From assembly GCF_020532645.1 (NCBI RefSeq), contig NZ_JAJAUZ010000077.1:1-33223 (forward strand): a stretch of 33,223 nucleotides of DNA, written 5' to 3'. The notes beneath the pieces are model-generated. The model was not told the origin of the DNA, did not search any database, and was given only the letters and a program-made list of their open reading frames with translations. A program made the position numbers and the translations under genes. Below are positions 21,371 through 29,958 of the stretch, in pieces (position 1 is the first letter of the stretch; each line of letters opens with the position of its first letter). Origin of the DNA: Streptomyces bambusae (lineage in GTDB: Bacteria; Actinomycetota; Actinomycetes; Streptomycetales; Streptomycetaceae).

Positions 21371-22237
21371 ATGCCGTACGACGCCGCCACCGCTTCCGAT
21401 GCCCGTACCGTCCTGATCACCGGCACCTCCTCCGGCATCGGACTGGCCGCCGCCGTGGCCGCCGCCCGGGCCGGCTGGCGGACCGTGGCCACCCTGCGCG
21501 ACACCGGCCGGGCCGGCGCCCTGCGCAAGGCGGCCGCCGAGGCGGGTGTCGAGATCGACATCCGGCAGCTGGACGTCGTCGACGAGCAGTCCGTCGCCGC
21601 CGCCGTGGCCGGGGTGGTCGCCGACTACGGCCGGCTGGACGCGGTCGTCAACAACGCCGGCGCCGGGCACGTCGGCACCCTCGAAATGGAGACCGTCGCC
21701 GACGTCCGCGAGGTCATGGAGGTCAACTTCTTCGGCGTGCTCAACGTCTCCAAGGCGGCCCTCCCCCACCTGCGGGCCACCGGCGGCCGCCTGATCACCG
21801 TGACCAGCGTGGGCGGGGTCGTCGGCCAGCCGTTCAACGAGGCGTACTGTGCGGCGAAGTTCGCCGTCGAGGGGTACATGGAGAGCCTGGCGCCGGTCGC
21901 GGCCGCCGTCGGCGTGCACGTGTCCGTCGTCGAGCCGGGGGCGGTGGCGACCGAGTTCGTCAACAACATCGGGCTGGACCTGGAGGCCGAGATCGCCGCG
22001 GCCGGCCCGTACGCGGACGCACTGCGGAACTACATCGCGCGCACCGTCGGCCAGTTCGCGTCGGACGCCGCCCAGACCCCGGCCGAGGCGGCCGGGGCGG
22101 TCCTCACCGCCCTGACCGCGGACCGCCCCGCCTTCCGCCTCCAGACCTCGGCCTGGGCCACCGCCTTCACCGCCACCAAGCTGGCCGACGGGGACGGCTC
22201 GGCGGTCCTGGGCATGACGGGGAGCTGGGTGGGCTGA
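21371..22237 (+). CDS. Short-chain dehydrogenase/reductase
   Basis: This 288-residue classical SDR has TGTSSGIG (17-24), NNAG (94-97) and the catalytic triad S146, Y159, K163 (YCAAK). A PGAVATEF loop follows. It reduces or oxidises a carbonyl/alcohol with NAD(P); the C-terminal extension (SAWATAFTATKLADGDG) is typical of oxidoreductases related to stress or detoxification. Divergence from a MarR gene suggests induction by a small molecule. The ATG has AAAGAGG upstream. Link to the biosynthetic pathway is not evident. Confidence 0.9.
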   Translation: MPYDAATASDARTVLITGTSSGIGLAAAVAAARAGWRTVATLRDTGRAGALRKAAAEAGVEIDIRQLDVVDEQSVAAAVAGVVADYGRLDAVVNNAGAGHVGTLEMETVADVREVMEVNFFGVLNVSKAALPHLRATGGRLITVTSVGGVVGQPFNEAYCAAKFAVEGYMESLAPVAAAVGVHVSVVEPGAVATEFVNNIGLDLEAEIAAAGPYADALRNYIARTVGQFASDAAQTPAEAAGAVLTALTADRPAFRLQTSAWATAFTATKLADGDGSAVLGMTGSWVG

Positions 22238-22262
22238 GGCCGTCCGCCGCGGGCCACCGCCG

Positions 22263-22805
22263 TCAGCCCTTGCGGAAGTGGGTGGTCGGGGGGAGGTCGG
22301 CCGGTCCGATGTGGGGGCGGGCGGCGGAGAGGAGCCAGTGGCCGTTCGCGGCGCGGTGGAAGGTGAGGGTGTGGGTGAGGGCGTAGGCCTCGTACGGGGG
22401 TGCGCCCGGGCCGGAGACCTCGTGGAAGAGGCGGGTGAGCTCTTCCAGTTCGAGGGTCGCGGTGGTGCCGGAGACCTCGGGGGTGCCGGTGGCCGGGTCG
22501 GTTTCGGCGCGGGAGTAGCCGGCGCCGATGCCGTGCAGGCTGCGGCCGCGGGCGGCGAGGGCGTCGAACTCGCCGCGCAGGGTGTCGGCGAGGGGGGCGG
22601 TGAGGACGTCGGCGGGCACGCGGGAGCCCTCTGCGGTGACGGCGGCGGCGCGGTGGGCCAGGTAGGTGTCGGCGATGCGCAGCATCTCGCGGGACTCCGC
22701 CGCCGAGGCCGCCGTCGGGCCGGTGCCGGTCTGCACGGCGAGGGCGGTGCCGGCGCCGGCGGTCAGGACCAGGGCGGCGATGGCGGGGCCGGTCAGCATG
22801 CGCAT
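22263..22805 (-). CDS. Small secreted protein of unknown function (Sec signal)
   Basis: The 180-residue product begins MRMLTGPAIAALVLTAGAG, a signal peptide ending near TALA. The mature part has an alpha+beta pattern with SREMLRIADTYLAHRAAAVTAEGSRVP and YALTHTLTFHRAANGHWLLSAAR near the end, which resembles secreted NTF2-like/amidase-associated proteins, but I cannot name a family. GAGGAG precedes the ATG. It converges on the SDR gene with only 25 bp between stops. Confidence 0.7.
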   Translation of the reverse strand: MRMLTGPAIAALVLTAGAGTALAVQTGTGPTAASAAESREMLRIADTYLAHRAAAVTAEGSRVPADVLTAPLADTLRGEFDALAARGRSLHGIGAGYSRAETDPATGTPEVSGTTATLELEELTRLFHEVSGPGAPPYEAYALTHTLTFHRAANGHWLLSAARPHIGPADLPPTTHFRKG

Positions 22806-22915
22806 GGACTCTCCTCGGGGTACGGGATCTCCTCCCTGAACACGTCGTGACGGGGGCGGCGGTTCTCCGGGGCGGGGAACCGCCGACTCCCGCGGGCGCG
22901 GCCGCCGGTGCTTCC

Positions 22916-22945
22916 GTGCCCGTGCCCGTGCCCATGCCCGTGCCC
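22916..22945. repeat. Hexanucleotide array (GTGCCC)5
   Basis: Five head-to-tail hexamers, four GTGCCC and one ATGCCC, upstream of the secreted-protein gene. Simple-sequence slippage is the easiest explanation. Confidence 0.7.
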
Positions 22946-23010
22946 GGGAACGGCGCCGGCCCGGTGGCGGGTTGCCACCGGGCCGGGCCGTGCCGTGCGG
23001 GGTGCGGGGC

Positions 23011-23066
23011 GGGCCTTTCGGGGCTCCGCCCCGGACCCCGCGCCTCAAACGCCGGCGAGGCTGGAA
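23011..23066. repeat. Dispersed intergenic repeat, copy A
   Basis: The unit contains CTTTCGGGGCTCCGCCCCGG, a near-palindrome that can fold (GGGGCTCCGCCCC), then CCCCGCGCCTCAAACGCCGGCG. Two further copies occur in tandem at 29959-30223. From memory it is a common intergenic element in Streptomyces genomes. Confidence 0.75.
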
Positions 23067-23214
23067 GTGCCCCGGCGCGCTTCGACTCCGACGCTGGAAG
23101 TGCCCCGGCACGCCCCGGAACACCTCGGCTCCGACGAGGCCGGGAATGCCCCGGCGACGTACGGGTCCGGCCCGGGACGGCAGGGTCGCTGCCGGGCCGG
23201 GCCGGAGTACGGGG

Positions 23215-25488
23215 TCAGTCGACCAGCTGGTGTTCGCGGGCCGGGGCGGACTGGGCCTGGCGGGCCGCAGGGATGTGGTTGAGCTTCTCGCCTTCGACGT
23301 CGACGTTGGGGAGGGCCTTGTCGAGCCAGCGCGGGATCCACCAGGCGGACTTGCCGAGGAGGGCGAACAGGGCCGGGACGATCGCCATGCGGACGACGAA
23401 CGCGTCGAAGAGGACGGCGGTCGCCAGGCCGAAGCCGATCATCTGGATCATGTCGTTGGCGTCCAGGATGAAGCCGGAGAACACGCTGATCATGATCGCC
23501 GCCGCGGCGGCGACCACGCGGCCGCTGTAGCGGAAGCCGGAGACGACGGCCTCGTCGGGCCCGGCGCCGTGGGCGTAGGCCTCGCGCATCCGGGAGACCA
23601 GGAACACCTCGTAGTCCATGGCGAGGCCGAAGACGATGCCGATCATGAAGATCGGCATGGTGCTCATGATCGGACCGGTCTGGTCGATGCCGAAGACGTC
23701 CGCGAGCCAGCCCCACTGGAAGACCGCGACGACGGCGCCGAGGGCCGCGCTGACCGACAGGAGGAAGCCGAGGGCCGCCTTCAGCGGGACCAGCACCGAA
23801 CGGAAGACCAGGACCAGCAGGATGAAGGCGAGGCCGACGACCAGGCCCAGGTAGGGCACGAACGCGTCGTCCAGCGTCTTCGAGAAGTCGATCAGGCTGG
23901 CGGTCTGGCCGGTGATCAGCACCTCGCCGCCGGTCTTGTCCTCCAGGCCGCCGGCGAGCGCGCGCAGGCTGCGGACGAGCTCCTCGGTCTCCTTCTCGGC
24001 CGGACCGGTGGTCGGGATGACGTTGACGATGGCGGTGTCGCCCGCCTCGTTGACGACGGCCGGGGCCACCGAGGCCACGCCGTCCTCCTTGGCGAGGGCG
24101 CCGCCGACGGCCTCGCCGGCCGCCTTGGCGTCCTTGGCGCTGACCGTGACCGTCAGCGGGCCGTTGAAGCCGGCGCCGAAGGAGTCGGACAGCATGTCGT
24201 ACGCCTTGCGCTGGGTGGTCTCCTCCGCCATGGTGCCCTCGCCCGGCAGGCCGAGCTCCAGGCTGGCGGCGGGCACCGCGAGGGCGCCGAGACCGACCAC
24301 GCCGACCAGCAGGACGGCGATCGGGTTGCGCAGCACGTAACGGGCCCATCGGGTGCCCAGGTTCGGGCGGGCCGGGTCCTTCTTCGCGGCGCGGGCGGCG
24401 GCCTTGGCGGTGCGCTTGGCGGCCGCGCGCTCCTGGCGGGGCTTGAGCGGCTGCGGCCAGAACAGGTGGCGCTCGCGGCGGCCGAGGACCTTGTACGGGG
24501 CGAAGCCGAGCAGCGCGGGGACCAGGGTCAGCGCGATGAGGACGGCGACGGCGACCGTGCCGGAGGCGGCGAGGCCCATCTTGGTGAGCAGCGGGACGTT
24601 CACCACGGACAGGCCGGCCAGGGCCACGATGACGGTGAGGCCCGCGAAGACGACGGCCGAGCCGGCGGTGCCGACGGCGCGTCCGGCGGCCTCCTCACGG
24701 TCGCGGCCCTCCAGCATCTCGGAGCGGTAGCGGGAGACGACGAACAGGGCGTAGTCGATGCCGACGGCGAGGCCGAGCATCATGGCCAGGCTCGTGGTGG
24801 TGGCGGACAGCCCGAAGGTGCTGCCGAGCGCGGTGATGCCGGAGATGCCGATGGAGACGCCGATGGTGGCGGTGAGCAGCGGCATGCCCGCAGCGAGCAT
24901 CGAGCCGAAGGTCAGCAGCAGGACGATGGCGGAGATCAGGATGCCGATGCCCTCGGCGGAACCGCCCATCTCGGCCTCGATCTTGACGGCGTCACCGCCG
25001 GCCTCGACGGTCAGGCCGCCGGACCGGGCCTTCTTGGTGATCTCGTCGAAGGCGTCGTGGGCCTTGTCGCTCACCTCGGGTCCGGGGACCTTGTAGGTGA
25101 CGACGGCGTAGCCCGTGGTGCCGTCCTTGCTGATCGTCTGCGTCTGGAACGGGTCGGTGGAGCCGACCACCTCGGGGGCCTTGGACAGCTCGCCGACCAG
25201 CTTGGTGACGGCGGCCTTGGTGTCCGCGTCGGCCAGCTTGCCGCCCTTGGGGGCGCGGACCACGACGCGGGCGGTGGCACCGGAGGCGCTGGCCGCCGGG
25301 AACTTCTCCTTGAGGAGGTCGAAGGCCTTCTGCGACTCGGTGCCGGGCATCGAGAACGTGTCGGCGGGCGGCGGGGGCGCCGAGGACGCCGCGACCCCTA
25401 TGCCTCCGAAGATCAGCACCCACAGCAGGACCATCAGGCCCCGGCGCCGGAAGGCCAGGCGGCCCAGTTTGTACAGGAAGGTGGCCAC
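23215..25488 (-). CDS. MMPL-family (RND-type) membrane transporter
   Basis: The 757-residue protein has the MMPL architecture: TM1 (LMVLLWVLIFGGIGVA), an extracytoplasmic domain, a first TM bundle with GLAVGIDYALFVVSRYRSE, a cytoplasmic Arg/Lys/Ala-rich linker (RQERAAAKRTAKAAARAAKKDPARP), and a second half with GLAMDYEVFLVSRMREA. The repeated GxxxDY helices carry the proton-relay Asp. It uses the proton gradient to export lipids or hydrophobic products. Start GTG 25488 has GGGAG 10 bases upstream. A TetR-type gene sits immediately upstream, and its operator candidates overlap the promoter here. Confidence 0.9.
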   Translation of the reverse strand: MATFLYKLGRLAFRRRGLMVLLWVLIFGGIGVAASSAPPPPADTFSMPGTESQKAFDLLKEKFPAASASGATARVVVRAPKGGKLADADTKAAVTKLVGELSKAPEVVGSTDPFQTQTISKDGTTGYAVVTYKVPGPEVSDKAHDAFDEITKKARSGGLTVEAGGDAVKIEAEMGGSAEGIGILISAIVLLLTFGSMLAAGMPLLTATIGVSIGISGITALGSTFGLSATTTSLAMMLGLAVGIDYALFVVSRYRSEMLEGRDREEAAGRAVGTAGSAVVFAGLTVIVALAGLSVVNVPLLTKMGLAASGTVAVAVLIALTLVPALLGFAPYKVLGRRERHLFWPQPLKPRQERAAAKRTAKAAARAAKKDPARPNLGTRWARYVLRNPIAVLLVGVVGLGALAVPAASLELGLPGEGTMAEETTQRKAYDMLSDSFGAGFNGPLTVTVSAKDAKAAGEAVGGALAKEDGVASVAPAVVNEAGDTAIVNVIPTTGPAEKETEELVRSLRALAGGLEDKTGGEVLITGQTASLIDFSKTLDDAFVPYLGLVVGLAFILLVLVFRSVLVPLKAALGFLLSVSAALGAVVAVFQWGWLADVFGIDQTGPIMSTMPIFMIGIVFGLAMDYEVFLVSRMREAYAHGAGPDEAVVSGFRYSGRVVAAAAAIMISVFSGFILDANDMIQMIGFGLATAVLFDAFVVRMAIVPALFALLGKSAWWIPRWLDKALPNVDVEGEKLNHIPAARQAQSAPAREHQLVD

Positions 25489-25548
25489 GGCTCGTGGACT
25501 CCCATCGGATCGGCCGGACAGGCAGGACTACGGACTCAGAACGCGGCG

Positions 25549-25577
25549 ACTATAACAAACCGCATAGCCGGTTTGCT
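25549..25577 (-). promoter_or_regulatory. Promoter of the MMPL gene with palindromic operator
   Basis: On the minus strand TATAGT (25549-25554) is a good -10 box, 60 bp before the GTG start. The spacer upstream is filled by the palindrome CAAACCG-6 bp-CGGTTTG (25556-25575), a typical TetR-class operator size and location. Confidence 0.65.
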
Positions 25578-25884
25578 TAACGATGATGGTTTTACGCCAT
25601 CGGCCCATCCCGCCCCACCGCGGAACGCGCACCGGATCGCACATTGTGCGCCATGTCGAACAATGTACTTATGAGCGAACGGTGTTCGCAAGTACGCACA
25701 CTGTTCGGAAGTGTCGCCGGGAACCCTGCCGGAAGTCCACCCGAGCCCGGTGGAGCCCCGCTGGACCGTGGCTGGACCGCCGCGAAACCGCGGCCGAAAA
25801 ACGAGAAACGCCCGCAACCCCCAGGTCAGGGGGTTCGGGCGGACGATTCGGGCGCGGCGTACGGGAGTTCGCCGCGGCGCCGGG
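25578..25884. promoter_or_regulatory. Upstream region of MMPL gene with several inverted repeats
   Basis: The gap between the TetR stop and the MMPL promoter is less GC-rich at its left side. It holds ACATTGT and ACAATGT (25641-25647, 25660-25666), GCGAAC-ggt-GTTCGC (25675-25689), and the motif GTACGCACACTGTTCGG (25692-25708) that resembles one in the tetR promoter at 26675-26691. The last 70 bp before the TetR stop show nothing distinctive. Confidence 0.5.
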
Positions 25885-26637
25885 TTACGCGGGGCCGGAC
25901 AGGCCGGCGAGCCGGGCCTCCAGCCCGTCCAGCATCCGGTCGAGGCCGTATCCGAACAGGTCGGTCGAAGTGTCCAGCAGGTCGTCGCCCTGCCGGGCGT
26001 CGAACAGCGCGTTCAGCATCGGATACGGGCGCACCGCTTCGGACATGACCGGAACCATGCGCTCGGCCCACTCCTCCTGGGTCTGCCCGCTGTGGGAGAG
26101 CGCCGTCAGGAACGCGGCCGCGCTGGTGCCCATCCCGACCACGTACGCGAGCAGCGCCTTCATGGCGCGGTCCGCCTCCGCGAGCGGGAAGCCGCCGGCC
26201 TCGAACACGGCGAGCAGGCGGTCGGTGATGCGGAGCATGTTGGGTCCGAGCGAGGAGAACGAGGCGCCGCCCAGGACGGACACCAGCCACGGGTGCCGCA
26301 GGATCACGGCGAGCAGGCTCTGCGCGCTGGCCACGCTGCCGGCCCGCCAGCCCTCGGGGCCGCCGGCGTCGGGGACCTCCATCTCGCCGTACACCTCGTC
26401 GACGACCAGCTCGATCAGCTCGTCCTTGTTCGCGACGTGCGAGTACAGCGAGGTCGCGCCCGCGTTCAGGCGGGCGCCCAGGCGGCGCATGCTCAGGGCG
26501 TCGACGCCCTCGGCGTCGAGCAGGAGGATCGCCTCGGCGACGATGTGCTCCCGGCTCAGGGCCGGCTGCTCGCGGCGGCCGCGCCGGGGCCGGGTCCACA
26601 CCGACGGGATCGTCTTTTCCTTGGCTGCTGCGGGCAT
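25885..26637 (-). CDS. TetR-family regulator (TetR_C ligand domain), probable MMPL repressor
   Basis: The 250-residue protein has an N-terminal basic arm (RPRRGRREQPALSREHIV), HTH VDALSMRRLGARLNAGATSLYSHVANKDELIELVVDEVYGEM (about 44-85) and a C-terminal domain similar to tetracycline-repressor-type ligand domains (LPHPWLV..., GFPLAEADRAMKALLAYVVG). The ATG has AAGGGGAG upstream. It lies upstream of and in the same direction as the MMPL gene, and shares a 17-bp sequence motif between its own promoter and the MMPL upstream region, so it likely controls the exporter and itself. Ligand unknown. Confidence 0.88.
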   Translation of the reverse strand: MPAAAKEKTIPSVWTRPRRGRREQPALSREHIVAEAILLLDAEGVDALSMRRLGARLNAGATSLYSHVANKDELIELVVDEVYGEMEVPDAGGPEGWRAGSVASAQSLLAVILRHPWLVSVLGGASFSSLGPNMLRITDRLLAVFEAGGFPLAEADRAMKALLAYVVGMGTSAAAFLTALSHSGQTQEEWAERMVPVMSEAVRPYPMLNALFDARQGDDLLDTSTDLFGYGLDRMLDGLEARLAGLSGPA

Positions 26638-26668
26638 GCGGCTCCCCTTTCTCGTCACTGCAGGATAA

Positions 26669-26691
26669 CCGCACGTACGCACAGCGTGCGG
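26669..26691. promoter_or_regulatory. Palindromic operator upstream of the tetR gene
   Basis: CCGCACG (26669-26675) and CGTGCGG (26685-26691) pair perfectly around 9 bases. Bases 26675-26691 (GTACGCACAGCGTGCGG) match 25692-25708 upstream of the MMPL gene at 14 of 17 positions. It lies 32-54 bp before the tetR ATG. Confidence 0.65.
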
Positions 26692-26816
26692 AATCGGGAA
26701 CACCGTACGGCGCAACCGTGCGGTGCGGCCCCGTGGGGAGGAACCCTGCGGTGATGGCGGCCGGGCCGGCGGCGTCCGCCCGCCGCCGGCCCGGCGGCTG
26801 CCCGCGCGCGGCGGCC

Positions 26817-27581
26817 TCAGGTGGCGGCGGCGCCGGCGAGCAGCCCCTCGGTGACCGTCCCGGCCACGCGGCCGAGGTGGTCGGCGATGTAGAAGTGGCC
26901 GCCGGTGAAGACCTCCAGGCCGAATCCGCCGGTGGTGTGCCCCTGCCAGGCCTCGGCCTGCGGGACCGTCACCATCGGGTCGGCGTCGCCGATCAGGGCG
27001 GTGACCGGGGCGGCCAGCGGCGGGCCGGACTGCCAGCCGTAGGTGGCGAGGGCCCGGTAGTCGGCGCGCAGCGCCGGCATGACCATCTCCAGCACGTCGG
27101 GGTTCTCCAGCATGGCCTGGTCGGTGCCGCCGAGCCGGCGGCACTCGGCGAGGATGTCGGCGTCCTCCCACAGCAGGTAGTGGGCGCAGCTGCCCTGGAC
27201 GTCGGGGGCGCCGCGGCCGGAGAGGAACAGCCGCTCGGGGCCGGGCAGTCCGTCGTGGCGGGCGAGCGCGCGGGCGGTCTCGTACGCGATGAGGGCGCCC
27301 ATGCTGTGGCCGAACAGCGCGTACGGGCGGCCGGGTTCGGCGGCGATCCCGCGGGCCAGCTCGGCGGCGACGGCCTCGACCAGGGCGGTCAGCGAGGTGA
27401 ACGGCTCCTCGCGGTAGCGCTCCTGGCGGCCGGGGTACTGCACGGACAGCACGTCGAAGCCGGCGGGCAGGGCGCGCGCCAGGTGCATGTAGGCCGTCGC
27501 GGAGCCGCCGGCGTGCGGGAAGCACACGAGCCGGGGGCCCGTTCCGCCGTCCGTGTAGCGCCGGAACCACGTGCTGTTCAC
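26817..27581 (-). CDS. Type II thioesterase (alpha/beta hydrolase, editing TE)
   Basis: The 254-residue protein has FPHAGGSATAY at residues 21-31 (oxyanion region), the nucleophile elbow GHSMG with S93, and the acid D201 (GDADP) and H229 (GGHFYI). YPGRQERYREEPF near 49-61 is a family mark. Type II TEs remove aberrant acyl groups from PKS/NRPS carrier proteins. It starts at GTG 27581 with AAGGGA 10 bases upstream. It sits in the same strand block as SARP1, and its presence predicts a type I PKS or NRPS nearby, as found at the right edge. Confidence 0.9.
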   Translation of the reverse strand: MNSTWFRRYTDGGTGPRLVCFPHAGGSATAYMHLARALPAGFDVLSVQYPGRQERYREEPFTSLTALVEAVAAELARGIAAEPGRPYALFGHSMGALIAYETARALARHDGLPGPERLFLSGRGAPDVQGSCAHYLLWEDADILAECRRLGGTDQAMLENPDVLEMVMPALRADYRALATYGWQSGPPLAAPVTALIGDADPMVTVPQAEAWQGHTTGGFGLEVFTGGHFYIADHLGRVAGTVTEGLLAGAAAT

Positions 27582-27777
27582 TGTCGGGGTGTCCCTTCGT
27601 CCGGGCCGGCCCGGCAGCGGTTCCCGGGCGGGTTCCGGCGGGCTTCGGCGGGTCTCGGCGGGTCTCGGCGGGGGCCGGGCGGCTCAGGGTAGCCGGAAGG
27701 CCCGCGCCCGGGGCTGGACACTTGAACACCCCCGGGTGCGGGCCCTCCTGCGGCTCCTCACCTGCCCGCGGCGGCCG
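27582..27777. other. Gap between SARP1 and thioesterase genes
   Basis: The 196 bp contain a run of GGCGGGTCTCGGCGGGTCTCGGCGGG-type repeats (27640-27675) and no clear promoter. The thioesterase may be read through from the SARP1 transcript. Confidence 0.4.
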
Positions 27778-28644
27778 TTACGAGGCCTCCGACCAGGCCG
27801 GGTAGCGGGACGTGCCGCCCGCCGCGGACCCGTACAGGTCGAACGTCGACACCCGGCGCGGGCCCGCGACCACGTCGAGCGCCGGGTCCACGGCCAGCAT
27901 CGCCTGGTGCAGGCGCTGCAGCTGCGGGGACGGCTCCACGCCGAGTTCGTCGATCAGGCGGTTGCGCAGCCTGCGGTAGACGTCCAGGGCGGTGGCCTGC
28001 CGGCCGGACCGGTACAGCGCGACCATGGCCTGCGAGTGCAGGCCCTCGTGCTGCGGGTGCCGGGCGATCAGCTCGGCCAGTTCGGCGATGACCTCGACGT
28101 GCCGGCCGAGCCGCAGGTCGGCGTCGATGCGCCGCTCCACGGTCACGAGCCGGCTCTCCTCGAGGCGCATGACCTCGATCTCGAGGATCGGCCCCACCCG
28201 TACGTCGACCAGGGCCGGGCCGTTCCACAGGGCGAGCGCCCTGCGGAGCAGGTCGGCCGCGCGTTCGTCGTCTCCTTCCTCGAACGCCTGCTGTCCGCCG
28301 GCGACGAGGCCGTCGTACTCGTGGACGTCCACCGCCTCCGGCGGGATCTGCAGCACGTAGCCGCCGTGCCGGGTCGCGAGCACGTCCTTGGCGCTGCCCG
28401 GCACGCCCGGGCCCATGGCGGTGCCCAGCCGCCGGCGCAGCTGCAGGATGTACGTCTGCAGGGTTGTGAGTGCGCTCTGCGGAAGCTCGGTGCCCCAGAT
28501 CTCCTCCATGAGGGTCTGTACGGGTATCACCCGCCCCGGGGAGAGCGCGAGCAGCGCCAGGATCTGGCGCGGCTTGCCAGCCGTCGGAACAATCGAGCCC
28601 CCGTTGACCTCGGCACTCAACGGACCCAGAACCTGAATCCTCAC
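27778..28644 (-). CDS. SARP-family transcriptional activator
   Basis: The 288-residue protein has the SARP layout: an OmpR-like winged helix (residues 1-95: VRIQVLGPLSAEVNGGSIV, KPRQILALLALSPGRVIPVQTLMEEIWG, ALTTLQTYILQLRRRLG) and a bacterial transcriptional activator domain (BTAD, about 110-260: EYDGLVAGGQQAFEEGDDERAADLLRRALALWNGPAL, ELGVEPSPQLQRLHQAML). SARPs activate antibiotic clusters by binding direct repeats near the -35 box. The start GTG 28644 has GGAGGAG 5 bases upstream. It diverges from the second SARP gene across 245 bp. Confidence 0.9.
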   Translation of the reverse strand: MRIQVLGPLSAEVNGGSIVPTAGKPRQILALLALSPGRVIPVQTLMEEIWGTELPQSALTTLQTYILQLRRRLGTAMGPGVPGSAKDVLATRHGGYVLQIPPEAVDVHEYDGLVAGGQQAFEEGDDERAADLLRRALALWNGPALVDVRVGPILEIEVMRLEESRLVTVERRIDADLRLGRHVEVIAELAELIARHPQHEGLHSQAMVALYRSGRQATALDVYRRLRNRLIDELGVEPSPQLQRLHQAMLAVDPALDVVAGPRRVSTFDLYGSAAGGTSRYPAWSEAS

Positions 28645-28889
28645 GCTCTCCTCCGCATTTCGTCGAGTTCCCATCGATTTACAGCCTTCGACTCCGGCAC
28701 GGTAGCCGGGTCCAGTACGGTGCCCCGGAAATCTTGAGCGGGCTTCGAGTCGCCCTCCGTCCCGACCGGTTGCCCTGGGAAAACACAGTGATAGATTCCG
28801 TTCATGGGATAAAAGCCGGCTCTTTTTCTTTCTCCCGCCGGCCTTCGTGTCTTTCCGCAGATCCCGTCGGTTCGCCGGGAGGAGGCACC
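28645..28889. promoter_or_regulatory. Divergent promoter region between the two SARP genes
   Basis: The 245-bp gap contains AT-richer segments, including GGGATAAAAGCC (-10-like) before the plus-strand SARP and TTTACAGCC on the minus side. GCCGGC (28816-28821 region) and a second GCCGGC about 22 bp later can pair, with T-rich sequence in the loop. I cannot find convincing SARP-type heptamer direct repeats by eye. Confidence 0.45.
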
Positions 28890-29939
28890 ATGGATTTCGG
28901 CGCACACGGCGCCCGTGGCACGGACGGTGACACCGAGGTGGACTTCCGCGTCCTGGGCCCGGTGGAGGTGCTCGACCGGAGCACGGGCGCGTACGTCGCG
29001 CCGGCCGGGTCGAAGCAGCGGGCGCTGCTCGGCGCGCTGGTGGTCCGGGCTGGCCACGTGCTGTCCGCCGAGCGGCTCATCCACGAGCTGTGGGGCGACC
29101 GGCCGCCCGCGAGCGCGGTCAACGCGCTCCAGGCGCACGTGGCGCGGCTGCGCCGGCTGCTCCAGGACGGGGCTCCGGACGGTGCCGGCCAGAGCTGGAT
29201 CGCCACCCGCACGACGGGCTACCTGCTGCGGCCGGGGCGGGCCACGACCGACGCGCAGCGCTTCCACCGGCTGTCCGCGGAGGGGCGGGCCCGGCTGGGC
29301 TCCGATCCCGAGCACGCGGCCGAGCTGCTGCGCGGCGCGCTCGCGCTGTGGCGGGGGCCGGCGCTGGAGGGCAGTGCGCAGGGGCCGATCTGCACGGTCG
29401 AGGCGGACCGGCTGGAGGAACTGCGGCTGACGACGCTGGAGACGCTGTACGACGCGAACCTGCGCAGCGGGCGGCACGCGGAGGTGCTGTGGGAGCTTGA
29501 GCGGCTGACGGCCGGGCATCCGATGCGGGAGCGGCTGTACGACCTCCAGATGCTCGCGCTGTACCGGTGCGGGCGGCAGACCGAGGCGCTGGGCGTGTAC
29601 GAGCGGGCGCGGCGGCGGCTGGTGGACGAGCTGGGGGTGGAGCCGGGGCCGGCGCTGCGGGACCGGATGGAGGCGATCCTGCGGCATGCGCCGTCGCTGG
29701 AGCTGCCGGGGGGTTCGGCGGGGGGGCGTCTGCCCGGCGGGGTGCCGGAGGCGGGCTGCCTGGTGCCCGAGCGGTCCGGTGGGCCGGACGGGGTGGCCGG
29801 GGGGACGGATGGGGAGGCCCTGCGGGAGCTGGGGCTGGAGATTGCGCGGTTGGGGGCGCGGATCGAGTCGTTGAGCCGGGAGCAGGAGGCGTTGATACGG
29901 CGCTTCCGGCTGCTGGCGCCGGCGGGGCCGGGCGGCTGA
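28890..29939 (+). CDS. SARP-family transcriptional activator with C-terminal coiled coil
   Basis: The 349-residue protein carries the SARP winged helix (about 16-110: VDFRVLGPVEVLD, QRALLGALVVRAGHVLSAERLIHELWGDRPP, ALQAHVARLRRLL), the BTAD (about 125-275: QRFHRLSAEGRARLGSDPEHAAELLRGALALWRGPALEG, DELGVEPGPALRDRMEAIL), a Gly/Pro-rich spacer, and a C-terminal heptad segment (LRELGLEIARLGARIESLSREQEALIRRFRLL) not usual for SARPs. GGGAGGAGG lies 5-6 bases before the ATG. It diverges from SARP1; the two are homologous but not duplicates. Confidence 0.9.
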   Translation: MDFGAHGARGTDGDTEVDFRVLGPVEVLDRSTGAYVAPAGSKQRALLGALVVRAGHVLSAERLIHELWGDRPPASAVNALQAHVARLRRLLQDGAPDGAGQSWIATRTTGYLLRPGRATTDAQRFHRLSAEGRARLGSDPEHAAELLRGALALWRGPALEGSAQGPICTVEADRLEELRLTTLETLYDANLRSGRHAEVLWELERLTAGHPMRERLYDLQMLALYRCGRQTEALGVYERARRRLVDELGVEPGPALRDRMEAILRHAPSLELPGGSAGGRLPGGVPEAGCLVPERSGGPDGVAGGTDGEALRELGLEIARLGARIESLSREQEALIRRFRLLAPAGPGG

Positions 29940-29958
29940 GCGGGGCGGGGTGCGGGCC

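Larger units (their letters stand above)
22806..23214. other. 409-bp gap with repeats, no gene
   Basis: The gap lies between the MMPL stop and the secreted-protein start, both on the minus strand. It holds five GTGCCC/ATGCCC hexamers (22916-22945), one copy of a dispersed Streptomyces-type repeat (23011-23066) and degenerate CTGGAAGTGCCCCGGC units. The open reading frames across it have no coding signal I would trust. Confidence 0.5.

Noticed and set aside
22916..23200. CRISPR-like repeats
   Set aside because: The hexamers and degenerate CTGGAAGTGCCCCGG units have no regular spacers; no cas genes are present.
22972..25674. A 900-codon plus-strand frame opposite the MMPL gene
   Set aside because: Gly/Asp/Glu/His-rich translation without motifs; shadow of the MMPL gene.
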